A stretch of DNA of 64,000 bases, from the NCBI GenBank assembly GCA_019752635.1, contig JAIELX010000001.1:62001-126000 (forward strand), read 5' to 3'. The DNA is from Candidatus Obscuribacterales bacterium (lineage in GTDB: Bacteria > Cyanobacteriota > Vampirovibrionia > Obscuribacterales > Obscuribacteraceae). The notes under the pieces were generated by a model. The model ran no database searches, was not told where the DNA came from, and saw only the letters and a program-made list of their open reading frames with translations. The position numbers were made by a program, and so were the translations under genes. This document shows, piece after piece, positions 35,997 to 44,799 of this stretch (within the stretch, counting starts at the first letter, position 1; each line of letters opens with the position of its first letter).

Positions 35997-36260
35997 TCTA
36001 CTTATTCGCGGTGCCCGCGGAATCTCCTCGCCTGCCGGTCTTGTAGCCGGACGCCAGACAGCGTCGAACATACCCAACAGAGTGAGTCTTTGCCAGAGCG
36101 CGGACGTGACGCCCGCATTTGTTTGCAGCGGCATAGGCTGCATGAATGAGAATGGAAGGTTCATAAGAGTTTTCGCGACTACCGGGCGAAGTGTCGCACG
36201 GTAAATCTGCTGCGAAGGGCCAACGTTAACTAAGACGCGAACGCGACTCTCAGGTGCCAC
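35961..36260 (-). CDS. Possible 99-residue hypothetical protein
   Basis: A frame with a GTG start 8 nt after the stop of the TPR-like gene at 36269, read in the same direction; it overlaps the end of cobS by 36 nt at its own 3' end. The first 80 residues look plausible (RVLVNVGPSQQIYRATLRPVV), while the last 20 are arginine-rich and probably meaningless. No family recognised and the ribosome site is weak. Confidence 0.3.
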   Translation of the reverse strand: MAPESRVRVLVNVGPSQQIYRATLRPVVAKTLMNLPFSFMQPMPLQTNAGVTSALWQRLTLLGMFDAVWRPATRPAGEEIPRAPRISRLQRRRRQGRCR

Positions 36261-36268
36261 CCCTGCAA

Positions 36269-37294
36269 CTATAGTCCGTCGCTGGCTCGTACCGGACCTG
36301 TAGGTGCGACGCCGGGGGTTTTCGGATTTGACGTCCCGAATCCGGCTGCTTCTGTAGCTTGTGATTCTTTGGCTCCGGCGGCCGCGGCATCGCGCGCACG
36401 AGCAGCGTCGAGGTCCTGGCTCTCCCTGAATTGGCGCAACTTGGTTTGATAGGCGGATTGGTCGCCTTTTATCTTTTGAATCAGTTTGCCCTTCTTCACA
36501 AAGTATTCAGCGCGAGCTTGAACATCCGGTTCGTTGACGCGACGCGCCACTTCTTTGATTTGTTCCATTTCGGCCACACCACCCTTGGTGTAGCAATAAT
36601 CCAGCGCTTTCCGCAGCGCATACCTGGTTTGGTCACGCATTCCATATTTTTCGGTTTGCAGAACCAGCTCGCACAGACCGAGCACATCATCCTCATCATC
36701 GACCATTTGCTTGACGGTCTTTCGTAGCATGTCGTCGAGACCCGTCGCTTTGCACTGGTCGGCAAAAGCGAATGCCTCATCTTGCGTCTTTAATCCAGAA
36801 AATGCTTTCTCCATGGCTTGGTGTGCGACATCATTCATTGCTACTTCTTGCGCTTTGCGGGCTAGGTCGTACAACTGCGGCACCGTTTTCGCACTCTGGA
36901 TCAGCGCGGTAATTGCTTGCTTAGTAATTTCGAAAAATTGATACTTTCGCGACTTAAGAGCGACCAGAATGAAGTCTTCCTGAGTGCTGCAAAGTTGCAG
37001 GGCCTTGTTCAAGCACTCGCGGCGTGTTTCCATCATCGGGTAAGCATAGGGTTCTGTGTACTCGGCAATAGCAAGGCACTTCGGCACATCGGTGCAACTC
37101 TGAACCATCGAGTTTATCGCTGTTTTCGCTTTCTCGTACTTGCCGGATTTCATCTGCTTGCCGATGCGATCCATGGAGACTTGCATTTCTGCGGCTAAAG
37201 GCGAATCGGGATTGAGTTGTTTTGCCTCTGCAGCCAAGCAAATAGTCAGCATCGCTGCCAATGCCAGCGGCCCACCCTTTTGGAAATCGCTCAT
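36269..37294 (-). CDS. Secreted helical-repeat protein
   Basis: A 341-residue exported protein. A signal peptide ends near residue 24 (LTICLAAEA). Residues 40-280 form helical repeats with several cysteines (NSMVQSCTDVPKCLAIAEY, ADQCKATGLDD, LGLCELVL), TPR- or Sel1-like in spacing but without a clean consensus. The C-terminus is disordered (ARARDAAAAGAKESQ.., NPKTPGVAPTGPVRA). AGAGGTG lies just before the ATG. Unknown role; the protein is typical of the many secreted repeat proteins in this window. Confidence 0.65.
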   Translation of the reverse strand: MSDFQKGGPLALAAMLTICLAAEAKQLNPDSPLAAEMQVSMDRIGKQMKSGKYEKAKTAINSMVQSCTDVPKCLAIAEYTEPYAYPMMETRRECLNKALQLCSTQEDFILVALKSRKYQFFEITKQAITALIQSAKTVPQLYDLARKAQEVAMNDVAHQAMEKAFSGLKTQDEAFAFADQCKATGLDDMLRKTVKQMVDDEDDVLGLCELVLQTEKYGMRDQTRYALRKALDYCYTKGGVAEMEQIKEVARRVNEPDVQARAEYFVKKGKLIQKIKGDQSAYQTKLRQFRESQDLDAARARDAAAAGAKESQATEAAGFGTSNPKTPGVAPTGPVRASDGL

Positions 37295-37527
37295 TCCACA
37301 CCTCTGGCAGTCCAGCCGTCCGTTGAAGTCAGACCCGTACCTGCAATTCTATCCCTAAACTTCAACCAGTGGGATGGCTGTATGCCATCCGATGCACCGG
37401 CCTATGTGGTTAATACCGTGAGACGCGACCCGTTAAACCCTTCACCCGTGGCGAGGCTGTCCGCCCCGGACCCGCTTCCTCCTGTCCCCGCCTGAGCAAC
37501 CGGGGCCGAATGAACTCTTCGTCTGCG

Positions 37528-40449
37528 CTACTGCTTCGGTTTCGCGTTTTTGGCCTTGGTAGACTTGCGTTTTGGTTTATCGGGCGGAGGATCTGCTGCT
37601 GTCGAGTCCGCATCTGACCTTTGCGAAGATTGCGTGTCCGTGGAGGCTTCCCCACCAACCCTTTCCGAAGTTTTAGCGACTGCGGAGTCAGCACAAGAGG
37701 CGCTGCCCCCATTTGAGCTGAGTGTGAAGCTGATGGTTTTCAATTGGTAGCGCTGGAATTCGAGTTGCAACGACAGCTCGCCGTCGAATGGTCCGGGCAG
37801 TCTTTCCATCGGCGTTTCATCAAGTCGGCAGAGGTCGGCCCTCAAGACTGGAGTATCAACATGCACCAGTGTCTGCTGCGGATGCTCTGTCGTGTTCAAA
37901 AATCGAGCAACCAACCTATTGTCGGTTACGTGCAGACCGGCGACCTGAATCGCGTTGTTGCCGATTCGGAACAGACTCTTTCCTATCACCGCCTGTAGAC
38001 CGTTGGCTTTCAAATCGGAAGATGATGCGAAACCGGTTAAGAAGGATCTTTCGAATTCTTCAGCCAAGTCATAGGCGATGATCGACACTTTCTCAGGCAA
38101 GCGGTCGAAAAGTTCCTTGTTCTTTCGATCCCACTGCGGCAACGGCGCCCAAGCGTAGGTTGCAGTGCTCTTTCCCTTGCACTGCGCTCCAGGCGTAGGC
38201 AGGTGTGGACCCGCGCCACCGCCCCTGGTTCGCATTTGTCCTCGAGACAGAATACCAACCGAGCGCAGCAGCGTTAGTGTAAGGTGTCTCCCCTCGGCAC
38301 CATACTCAGGTAGTCCGTCATTGAACAAAATTTGTCCGTTTGCCAGCACAAAACGTTGTGCCGGAAAACGGTCCGGCGCCGCCTCGTTGCCGCGCTCCAC
38401 CGGTAGTCGTTCTGAGGCACCGGTATGCAGTCTTTTAATGAGAGCAAAATGATTTTCCGACCAGCTGTTGTTTACCGGTTCGCCTGTATCGAGCAAAACC
38501 TCCAGCCGATGATCCAATGCCTGATTGTCCCAGCGGGTGGTGAAATTGATCAGTCTTCCGCCGCGATTTAGCCAGATTTCGGTTTGAATCACATGAGTAA
38601 CTAAGCGGCTAGAACGCTTGAATACTGGTGGTGTAGAGGCTTTGGCTTCGATAATACATTCGGGGATCTTGATTTCGTAGGTGAGCTTCAAGGAGCCGCG
38701 CAATGGACCTTTCTCTCCTTGCTCAACCGATTTTAGTTTTCCCTGGATTGGTTTGTCGCCTTCAATCGGGTCGAAATTGTAGGTGTCACCGCCGTCGCCG
38801 ACGTCTCGCAACTTGTGTTCCAGCGAATAGTTTCTTACAGTCTTGTCCGACTCGCGACAGAGAACATGAATTTCGCCATTGTCATTCACCGATAACCTGA
38901 ACCACCCATTGTCGATGGAGTGAGATCTCACAGCGACAATTGGCGGACCCGAGCTGTCCGCATTCGGCGGCACGGGCCAGTTGAATCCGGTGATTCCGCA
39001 TGCCGGCATTTTGTCGGCCCAAAACCAGCCTTCAAATTTCACTACATTTTTGTAGTAGGGAATTCGTCCCCACCCTCCGAAGAGTTCTTCGGAGGTCTCT
39101 TGTGAGCTTATCTGCAGCGAAGATGAGTTCTTAAACTTCGTTCCACAGGGAGCGTAAAACGAGAACGGTACAGGTGCGCTGCATTCGCGGACCGATGGGT
39201 TAGCCACCACGAAGGTATCGACAGCTCTGTCCGGATCTTCAGGAGACAATGGGCTTTCCGCGCTAAGTCCGCTGAGCAATGCGTGTGCTTCATCTTCAAG
39301 TGTACTCAAGACCTGGTTGAGTTTTGCGGTGCGACTTTGCATCTCATCATGCACCGCGTCGACGCTGCATCCGCAAATACTATCGTGAGGATGGTTGCGT
39401 AGAAGCAACTTCCATGCGTAATCCAGCGCTGGTTGGGGGTATCGTAGCAACCCGCGAGCATGAAGTTGGGAAAATAGAGGTTCATCAAAGCGCGCAAGTC
39501 GGCGCTCGCTTTGGCGGTTCTCCTGCTTGAGGTAAAGTCGGGTTGAAAGAACCCCGGGCAAGAGATAAGCATTGCAAAACATTTTGCTGGATTTGTTGTC
39601 TCGCAACTCGCGATTTAGCAGTCCTACGACAGTGGGGCTCGACGTTACTCGATTTTGGAGTAGTGCGGCGAAGTCAGCTAGTTGTATCTGTGTGACTTGG
39701 AAATCTTCGTCATTGATCGAGTCAACTAGTTTCGAAAAGTTTGTAGGCGGTGCCGTATGGTCTGCTCCGCACGGAAACAGAGCGGCGTCAAGCTGCTTGC
39801 AATACATGGCGGCTGTGCCGTCTTGCGGACCGGACTCGGTAACAAGCGGTATCAAATGTTCGCGTATCTGCACCGCTCGTGATGCTGTATCTGCTTCGCC
39901 TTCATGCATCAAAGTTTGATAGTAGCCGCGCGCGAAGTGCCAAGTTAGCACTCGGCTTCCATCCGGGCTTTCCCACCAGAAAAGAGGTCCGTAACCCAGT
40001 TCCGGCACACCTCTCCAGACGAAGGCGCTTTCGATCCCGAATCCGCGAAGTATGCGCGGTAAGTCATGACTGTGTCCGAAGGTATCAGGGCAATACCCTG
40101 TAAGGCTCGGGGTCCCGAATTTGGCGACGGTATTAATCCCGAACTGCAAATTTCGGATGAGACTCTCACCGGAAACTAGCATCTGGTCAGGCAGGACATA
40201 CCAGGGACCGGCCGCTAACTCTCCTTTCTTCATTAGTGCCGAAACACGTGGTGCCAGGTCCGGCTCTAACTCCATCACATCTTCCAAAACAATGGCCTGT
40301 CCGTCGAGAAAAAATCGCGAGAGTCGGCCGGTCTCCAAATCGCGGAGAACGCGTTTAACGACGGAGGTCAAATGCAACCGGAAAACTTCAAACGGTTGGT
40401 ACCATTCTCGATCCCAGTGAGTATGGCTGTAGAGAAAAACGTTCGCCAC
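37528..40449 (-). CDS. Alpha-mannosidase, glycoside hydrolase family 38
   Basis: A 973-residue retaining alpha-mannosidase removing mannose from glycans, mannosylglycerate-type compounds or related substrates. The N-terminal catalytic domain starts SHTHWDREWYQPF with zinc ligands His11 and Asp13, and the nucleophile Asp122 lies in GYCPDTFGHSHDLPRIL. The middle helical domain (NHPHDSICGCSVDAVHDEM) and the C-terminal beta domain (SRGQMRTRGGGAGPHLPTPGAQ) follow family order. The C-terminal about 60 residues are disordered and lysine-rich (KPKRKSTKAKNAKPKQ). No signal peptide, so cytoplasmic. The GTG start has GAGG upstream. Fourteen nt separate it from the sugar isomerase-like gene. Confidence 0.92.
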   Translation of the reverse strand: MANVFLYSHTHWDREWYQPFEVFRLHLTSVVKRVLRDLETGRLSRFFLDGQAIVLEDVMELEPDLAPRVSALMKKGELAAGPWYVLPDQMLVSGESLIRNLQFGINTVAKFGTPSLTGYCPDTFGHSHDLPRILRGFGIESAFVWRGVPELGYGPLFWWESPDGSRVLTWHFARGYYQTLMHEGEADTASRAVQIREHLIPLVTESGPQDGTAAMYCKQLDAALFPCGADHTAPPTNFSKLVDSINDEDFQVTQIQLADFAALLQNRVTSSPTVVGLLNRELRDNKSSKMFCNAYLLPGVLSTRLYLKQENRQSERRLARFDEPLFSQLHARGLLRYPQPALDYAWKLLLRNHPHDSICGCSVDAVHDEMQSRTAKLNQVLSTLEDEAHALLSGLSAESPLSPEDPDRAVDTFVVANPSVRECSAPVPFSFYAPCGTKFKNSSSLQISSQETSEELFGGWGRIPYYKNVVKFEGWFWADKMPACGITGFNWPVPPNADSSGPPIVAVRSHSIDNGWFRLSVNDNGEIHVLCRESDKTVRNYSLEHKLRDVGDGGDTYNFDPIEGDKPIQGKLKSVEQGEKGPLRGSLKLTYEIKIPECIIEAKASTPPVFKRSSRLVTHVIQTEIWLNRGGRLINFTTRWDNQALDHRLEVLLDTGEPVNNSWSENHFALIKRLHTGASERLPVERGNEAAPDRFPAQRFVLANGQILFNDGLPEYGAEGRHLTLTLLRSVGILSRGQMRTRGGGAGPHLPTPGAQCKGKSTATYAWAPLPQWDRKNKELFDRLPEKVSIIAYDLAEEFERSFLTGFASSSDLKANGLQAVIGKSLFRIGNNAIQVAGLHVTDNRLVARFLNTTEHPQQTLVHVDTPVLRADLCRLDETPMERLPGPFDGELSLQLEFQRYQLKTISFTLSSNGGSASCADSAVAKTSERVGGEASTDTQSSQRSDADSTAADPPPDKPKRKSTKAKNAKPKQ

Positions 40450-40463
40450 GAATGACCTCGCAT

Positions 40464-41339
40464 TCAGTATTTCACTAAAGGTGCAAGCAACTTCACGCTA
40501 GCCTCTAGCGCTTCGGATAAGTCCTCGAAATCGTCGGGTGTGAACTCGTCATCTAGTTGAATCGAAAGCGTTCCCTGATAGTCGTACAGTTTTAGCGCTT
40601 CGATCAATTGGCGCCAATCGATTTGTCCGCGGCCAACCAATTTGTATCGCCACCACAGCGGTCCAAAGAGACCTGTGTCGGCGAGCAAAACGCGGTTCAC
40701 TTCTATGTCTCTTGCTTCGACATGTTCAATTGCCGGCACAAGTCCGGATAATATCCTCAGATAATCGATGCCTTGCCAGGCACAATCTGCGGCGGAGAAG
40801 CTGAGTGAGAGTTCCGGCATTGCAGCCAGTAACTCTCGCCACTCACCAGGTTCGGTGCTACGCCAGGAGCGAAGCGAGCGGCCGCGAAGATGAGGTGGCG
40901 TCGAAAGGCTGAGCATCAGTTTGATGCCTGCTTTATGCAATGCTGTAATCGCAGGACTCAGAGCATCTTCCAGCTGCTGTTTCCAGTTCTCTGCCGCGCC
41001 CGGTTCCACATAAAAAAGGATTTTGTCGCAGCCGATTGCCTTGGCGACCAGCGCTAATTTCTCGACCATGCCGCGAAAGTTCTTTACGGATGTTTTGTCC
41101 TCGGCTTGCAAGGCAAAGTTGAGTTTGATGCAAGCCACTGCAATATCCAGCTGCTTACATTTTGTCGCGACTTCAGCTAGGTACTCCTTCTCCTGATCGC
41201 TTACTTTGCGTGAGGCTTTATCTACAACCGAGAATGGCTCAAAGGTATACTCGACTGAAGGCAGACCGCGGGCGGCAGCCATTTCCACGGCTTCTTGCAA
41301 GCCCAAGCCAAATCGAGTGGCGTCAAAACAAAGTCGCAT
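40464..41339 (-). CDS. Sugar phosphate isomerase/epimerase-like TIM-barrel protein
   Basis: A 291-residue protein of the xylose isomerase-like TIM barrel superfamily (AP_endonuc_2 type). Visible strand motifs: PSVEYTFEPFS, CDKILFYVEPG, SFSAADCAW, AIEHVEARDIEVNR, YQGTLSIQLDDEF; the usual metal-binding Glu/Asp/His are suggested by VEYTFE, AADCAW, HVEARD and QLDDE but are not a textbook set. First gene of a pair with the alpha-mannosidase, so it probably isomerises a sugar released by it; this is inference. Confidence 0.75.
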   Translation of the reverse strand: MRLCFDATRFGLGLQEAVEMAAARGLPSVEYTFEPFSVVDKASRKVSDQEKEYLAEVATKCKQLDIAVACIKLNFALQAEDKTSVKNFRGMVEKLALVAKAIGCDKILFYVEPGAAENWKQQLEDALSPAITALHKAGIKLMLSLSTPPHLRGRSLRSWRSTEPGEWRELLAAMPELSLSFSAADCAWQGIDYLRILSGLVPAIEHVEARDIEVNRVLLADTGLFGPLWWRYKLVGRGQIDWRQLIEALKLYDYQGTLSIQLDDEFTPDDFEDLSEALEASVKLLAPLVKY

Positions 41340-41401
41340 AGGCCCGGTAGTTTATCACAGCCTTGCCGCCTCTCTTGCCTTGAGCTACGCTTTACATGTA
41401 A

Positions 41402-41440
41402 GCGCTCCGGTTCGTCGGCGGCCGCCGCATGTCCTAAAGC
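41402..41440 (+). repeat. Single copy of the GC-rich repeat
   Basis: GCGCTCCGGTTCGTCGGCG matches the copy at 54399 (GCGCTCCGGCTCGTCGGCG) at 18 of 19 bases and the start of the tRNA-Ser repeats more loosely. It lies in the gap between the TIM-barrel gene and the PDZ gene; no tRNA is next to this copy. Confidence 0.6.
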
Positions 41441-41506
41441 TACATGTCGAGCTTAGCGGGTAAACAGCGGAGTCCCGTCAGCCAAAAAACTGCTTCAGCT
41501 TGTTAG

Positions 41507-42154
41507 CTAGAGGTTAGTCATGTAGTCGCGTCGGACGCGTGGATCCGTTAACTCATTGATGTCCATTCGAACACAGTGAATGGCTGAAAAATCGTTGCCG
41601 CGCATTATAGACAGTGTTACCGGTGTGCCCGGCGATCCGACGATCAAGTCGAAGACCTCGTCTTTTGTGAGACCGGCGGTCGGAACTCCATCGACAGCAA
41701 CAATTCTGTCATTGATGTGAAGACCTTTTTCGTCGGCCGGTGTACCCGGGAAAACTTGGTTGATCACTGGCGGCGCACCGTTGGTGGCCACGAACTTGAC
41801 CCCGATTATGCCGATTGAAGATTGTGCCTGAACTGCTAACGGTCTGGACAGCGAGTCATCGGTGCGTCCGCGTAAGCCGCCGTTGGGGGTACCTAATCGC
41901 CCGCCGAACATGCTTCGACCCTTGGCTGGATTGTGCTTGTCAAGCTTTTGAATATTGCCTGTCAGCGGTCCGCTGAACTTGGGCGCCGGCTTGGTCTGGT
42001 CCGCCGGTCTGGTGGTGTCCAGCTTCGGTTCTGCGGTCTTGTACGACGAAGCTGCAAGAGTGTTGTCCTCCGCCCCACATGGAATCACGCAAGAAAGAAC
42101 AAGAGCCAATGCGACCGATGTCCTGCTAGCTACTTCAATAAGTGATTGCTTCAT
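41507..42154 (-). CDS. Secreted single-PDZ-domain protein
   Basis: A 215-residue exported protein. A signal peptide ends near residue 28 (SCVIPCGA). A disordered segment (about 30-105) leads to one PDZ domain (about 110-200: IGIIGVKFVA, PVINQVFPGTPADEKGLHINDRIVAVDG, VTLSIMRG). No protease domain is attached, so it probably binds peptides or C-termini in the periplasm, as an adaptor. No partner gene is visible. Confidence 0.8.
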   Translation of the reverse strand: MKQSLIEVASRTSVALALVLSCVIPCGAEDNTLAASSYKTAEPKLDTTRPADQTKPAPKFSGPLTGNIQKLDKHNPAKGRSMFGGRLGTPNGGLRGRTDDSLSRPLAVQAQSSIGIIGVKFVATNGAPPVINQVFPGTPADEKGLHINDRIVAVDGVPTAGLTKDEVFDLIVGSPGTPVTLSIMRGNDFSAIHCVRMDINELTDPRVRRDYMTNL

Positions 42155-42159
42155 GAGTC

Positions 42160-42429
42160 GTGGGTGTCCCTGGTAATAGATGTCTCTACTTCAAACTTAT
42201 ACGAAATATTCTCAAAGTAGACGGGCAATATGTGGGCTGGTTCCCTTGGAACCGGGTCGACTCCACCATTATTCCACCGAATCCTTCTGACGACACGGGG
42301 ATAAATACGGTGAAAGCGGAAGTAAAGAATCTCAATGGAAGATTTGTAAGATTGCTCGCGTCGAATCCAGTGCGACTCGGAAAACTGTTAGCCTACCAAC
42401 GCAAGACTATCGCAGTCGTGAGTCGGTAG
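42160..42429 (+). CDS. Possible 89-residue protein
   Basis: GTG-started frame in the 305-bp gap between the PDZ gene and the repeat-protein gene, both on the other strand. The middle looks protein-like (GQYVGWFPWNRVDSTIIPPNP, INTVKAEVKNLNGRFVRLL), yet there is no convincing ribosome site, no family match and no in-frame ATG. It may be a remnant of a longer gene or chance. Confidence 0.25.
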   Translation: MGVPGNRCLYFKLIRNILKVDGQYVGWFPWNRVDSTIIPPNPSDDTGINTVKAEVKNLNGRFVRLLASNPVRLGKLLAYQRKTIAVVSR

Positions 42430-42459
42430 GCATTGAACTTTACAGAATCGATTTAGTTG

Positions 42460-43050
42460 CTAGTTGCAACTTAGCTCTTCATTGCGGCGATATAGAGTTT
42501 TTGCCGCTCTGCATGCAACGTACGGGCTTTCATCCTCGATCAACATCGAGAGAATCTCGCAGTGTACGGTGTAGGACTCCGCCAACGTGTAGCGGACACT
42601 TGCCGCCATGTCCATGGCCAGAATCATCGCTACGTCCGGCGAGAGGGAGGGGTTTTGCGCCAAGGCGCAACGAACCTCTACTTGAGGATGCGAAGCCAAT
42701 CTTCGCAGTACCGGCTCCGGACAGCGCGGGTGGTCGGCAACTCGGGTCAGGACCGCTAGATGTTCGCTGGACGCAAGCAAGGCAAGAACGTGTTCAGAGG
42801 TGCAGGCATCGTTCGCCATGGTGATTTGAAAACGTACGATGTTTTCCTTCAGTATCTCATCTGCTTGCGCCCGTTTAGTGGTGGGCGATTTGTCCTGCTC
42901 TGGTGGAACAGTCAGTCTCGATCTGCCGTTCTTAAAGAGAGCTCGGCCCTGCAGATTTAGTAATAGCTTATGCAGGTGTCGACTAAGTGTGACTGCTACA
43001 TTGGCATTGGCATTGGGAATGCCAGTTTGAAACCTTGGAACGACAGACAT
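42460..43050 (-). CDS. Hypothetical protein with LRV/HEAT-like repeats
   Basis: A 196-residue soluble protein. The C-terminal half has about four 24-residue helical repeats of leucine-rich-variant type (VLTRVADHPRCPEPVLRRLASHPQVEVRCALAQNPSLSPDVAMILAMD in order, with period near 24), a protein-binding scaffold. The long frame starts at ATG 43122; ATG 43050 (MSVVPRF) is preferred because GGGAG lies 7 nt upstream. Confidence 0.6.
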   Translation of the reverse strand: MSVVPRFQTGIPNANANVAVTLSRHLHKLLLNLQGRALFKNGRSRLTVPPEQDKSPTTKRAQADEILKENIVRFQITMANDACTSEHVLALLASSEHLAVLTRVADHPRCPEPVLRRLASHPQVEVRCALAQNPSLSPDVAMILAMDMAASVRYTLAESYTVHCEILSMLIEDESPYVACRAAKTLYRRNEELSCN

Positions 43051-43538
43051 TTTGTTTCTCCCAAAAGATTGCGCGCGTTCTTTACTGGCTTCCGAGTCCT
43101 TAGCTTCAAGATATCCGTTCATTTTCCAACGTGTCTGCTAACCCGTTAGGGGGAGTTTCTTTCAGTGTCAGTGAGAAAGAGTCCGCGAGCGGGAGGGAGG
43201 GAGGCTTCGGCCCCTGGCGGGCGGGCACCTCGGAAATTTTTGTCAACAAATCTCGAGATTTGTTGACTCCGCGGATGCGGTCAAGCGGAGGGGCCGAGGC
43301 GGCAACGAAGTCACAATGCAATGAGTGCTGGTGAGCCTAATTCCTTCTCGGGTCCGCGCGGTGATGGGTTGCATGTAACGGAGCCTCGATGGCCGAATTT
43401 CCAATAATTCTATGCGCTGCAGATCGCTTTACACCGGATTTCCCCTGAATCGGTTGCCGTCTTTTCGTGCTTCAAACGGTGAGATTTGCGATCTACGATC
43501 TAACCCGGAGACCATTCTGAATAATAGAAGGAGCACGA
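43051..43538. other. Intergenic region with palindrome between divergent genes
   Basis: About 490 bp upstream of two divergent genes. Besides the nested inverted repeat at 43204-43300 it contains a purine-rich GGGAGGGAGGGAGG tract at about 43190 and no gene that I can support. Confidence 0.4.
43204..43300. repeat. Nested inverted repeat with perfect 26-bp palindrome
   Basis: At 43242-43267 the half-site GTCAACAAATCTC is followed directly by its exact reverse complement, a perfect loop-free 26-bp palindrome. Outer arms GCTTCGGCCCC (43204-43214) and GGGGCCGAGGC (43290-43300) pair at 10 of 11 bases around it. The centre is AT-rich while the surroundings are GC-rich. It could be a regulator operator for the VWA or LRV gene, or a small mobile or hairpin element. 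Confidence 0.85.
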
Positions 43539-44786
43539 ATGAAAGTCTCGTCGTTGATTCTGATTGCTGCAAGTTTTTGCGTTCCGCTCAGCGCAGGGGC
43601 GAGGGAGGCAGACGTTGCGCAAGGCCAACAGCAGAACTGTGGCAAGGTGAAGATTGCAGCCAAGCCCCGGCCGTCACGTGGCGCACTGGTCGGGGAGAAT
43701 GCCACGCGAGACACGCACAGTGTCGGGAAATCCTCGTCAACGGGCGAGAAGCCTGTGGATCTGGTCATTTGTCTTGATACCAGCAATTCGATGGATGGCC
43801 TCATAGGGTCGGCAAAGGAAAAGATATGGGACATAGTCAATGAACTTGCTACCGCTAAACCAAAGCCCCATTTGCGCGTCGGTTTATATGCTTACGGCAC
43901 TCCTTCCTTTGGTGCGCAAACCGGATTTGTTCATAAGGTAGTTGATCTGAGTGACGATCTCGACAAGGTTTTCACAGAGTTAACCGCCTTGCGCACATAC
44001 GGCGGTGATGAGTATTGCGCGCGCGTGATCTCAACCGCCACTGATCGGCAGTCCTGGTCCGACGCCAAGTCGTTGAAAATTTTGGTGGTCGCCGGCAATG
44101 AATCCGCTACTCAAGATCCAAACCTCAACGTATTTGAAACGGCCAAACGTGCCATTACGCGCGGTATCATCATCAACACTATCTACTGCGGATCGCCGAC
44201 CAATCCAGAGGCAAGTGCCTGGCGTGAAATCGCCAGCAGCGCTGACGGACAGTTCGCTGCCATTGACCAGGCTGCGGGCACAGTCGTAATCTCCACACCT
44301 TTTGATCAGAAGCTAGCTGAACTGAGCGGTGCCATCAACAGCACGTATGTGGCTTATGGCAAAAGCGGCTATGAGGGGCAGCAAAAGCAGTCGGCTGCCG
44401 ATTCATTGTCCCGACAGATGGGTGCTTCGAATTTTGCATCACGCGCCATGGCGAAAGCAAGTGGACAATACCGCAACTCGAGCTGGGATCTACTCGATGC
44501 AAGCGGCGAAAAAGGTTTCGATTTGTCCAAGATCAAGAACGAAGACTTGCCGCCCGAAATGCAAAGAATGTCGCCAGAGCAACAGACGAATTACATTAAC
44601 GAGAAAATGAGGAAACGCGCTGCGATTCAGAAGCAAATTGCCGACCTCAACACGCAACGTGCAAAATACATTCAGGACGAACGCAGTAAGAGCAACAAGG
44701 GCACCGATAAAGCCTTCGACACGGCGATGTTGAATGCCTTGCGCCAGCAGGCGAAGCAGCGCGGTTTTACGTTTGATGCCAAGTGA
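43539..44786 (+). CDS. Secreted von Willebrand factor A-domain protein
   Basis: A 415-residue exported protein. Signal peptide at residues 1-22 (SLILIAASFCVPLSAGA). The VWA domain (about 70-265) carries the metal-site motif DTSNSMDG in ICLDTSNSMDGLIGSAK, and later GGDEYCARV (threonine position replaced by acidic Gly-Gly-Asp-Glu context) and ILVVAGNESAT. The C-terminal third (about 270-415) is charged and helical (EKMRKRAAIQKQIADLNTQRAKY), a coiled coil. AAGGAG lies 6 nt before the ATG. It is a metal-dependent binding protein; partner unknown. Confidence 0.8.
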   Translation: MKVSSLILIAASFCVPLSAGAREADVAQGQQQNCGKVKIAAKPRPSRGALVGENATRDTHSVGKSSSTGEKPVDLVICLDTSNSMDGLIGSAKEKIWDIVNELATAKPKPHLRVGLYAYGTPSFGAQTGFVHKVVDLSDDLDKVFTELTALRTYGGDEYCARVISTATDRQSWSDAKSLKILVVAGNESATQDPNLNVFETAKRAITRGIIINTIYCGSPTNPEASAWREIASSADGQFAAIDQAAGTVVISTPFDQKLAELSGAINSTYVAYGKSGYEGQQKQSAADSLSRQMGASNFASRAMAKASGQYRNSSWDLLDASGEKGFDLSKIKNEDLPPEMQRMSPEQQTNYINEKMRKRAAIQKQIADLNTQRAKYIQDERSKSNKGTDKAFDTAMLNALRQQAKQRGFTFDAK

Positions 44787-44799
44787 AACTGGAGTGCAG

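Noticed and set aside
37410..37712. 100-residue minus-strand frame at the end of the alpha-mannosidase gene
   Set aside because: It is another frame of the lysine-rich tail region; composition is that of a shadow frame.
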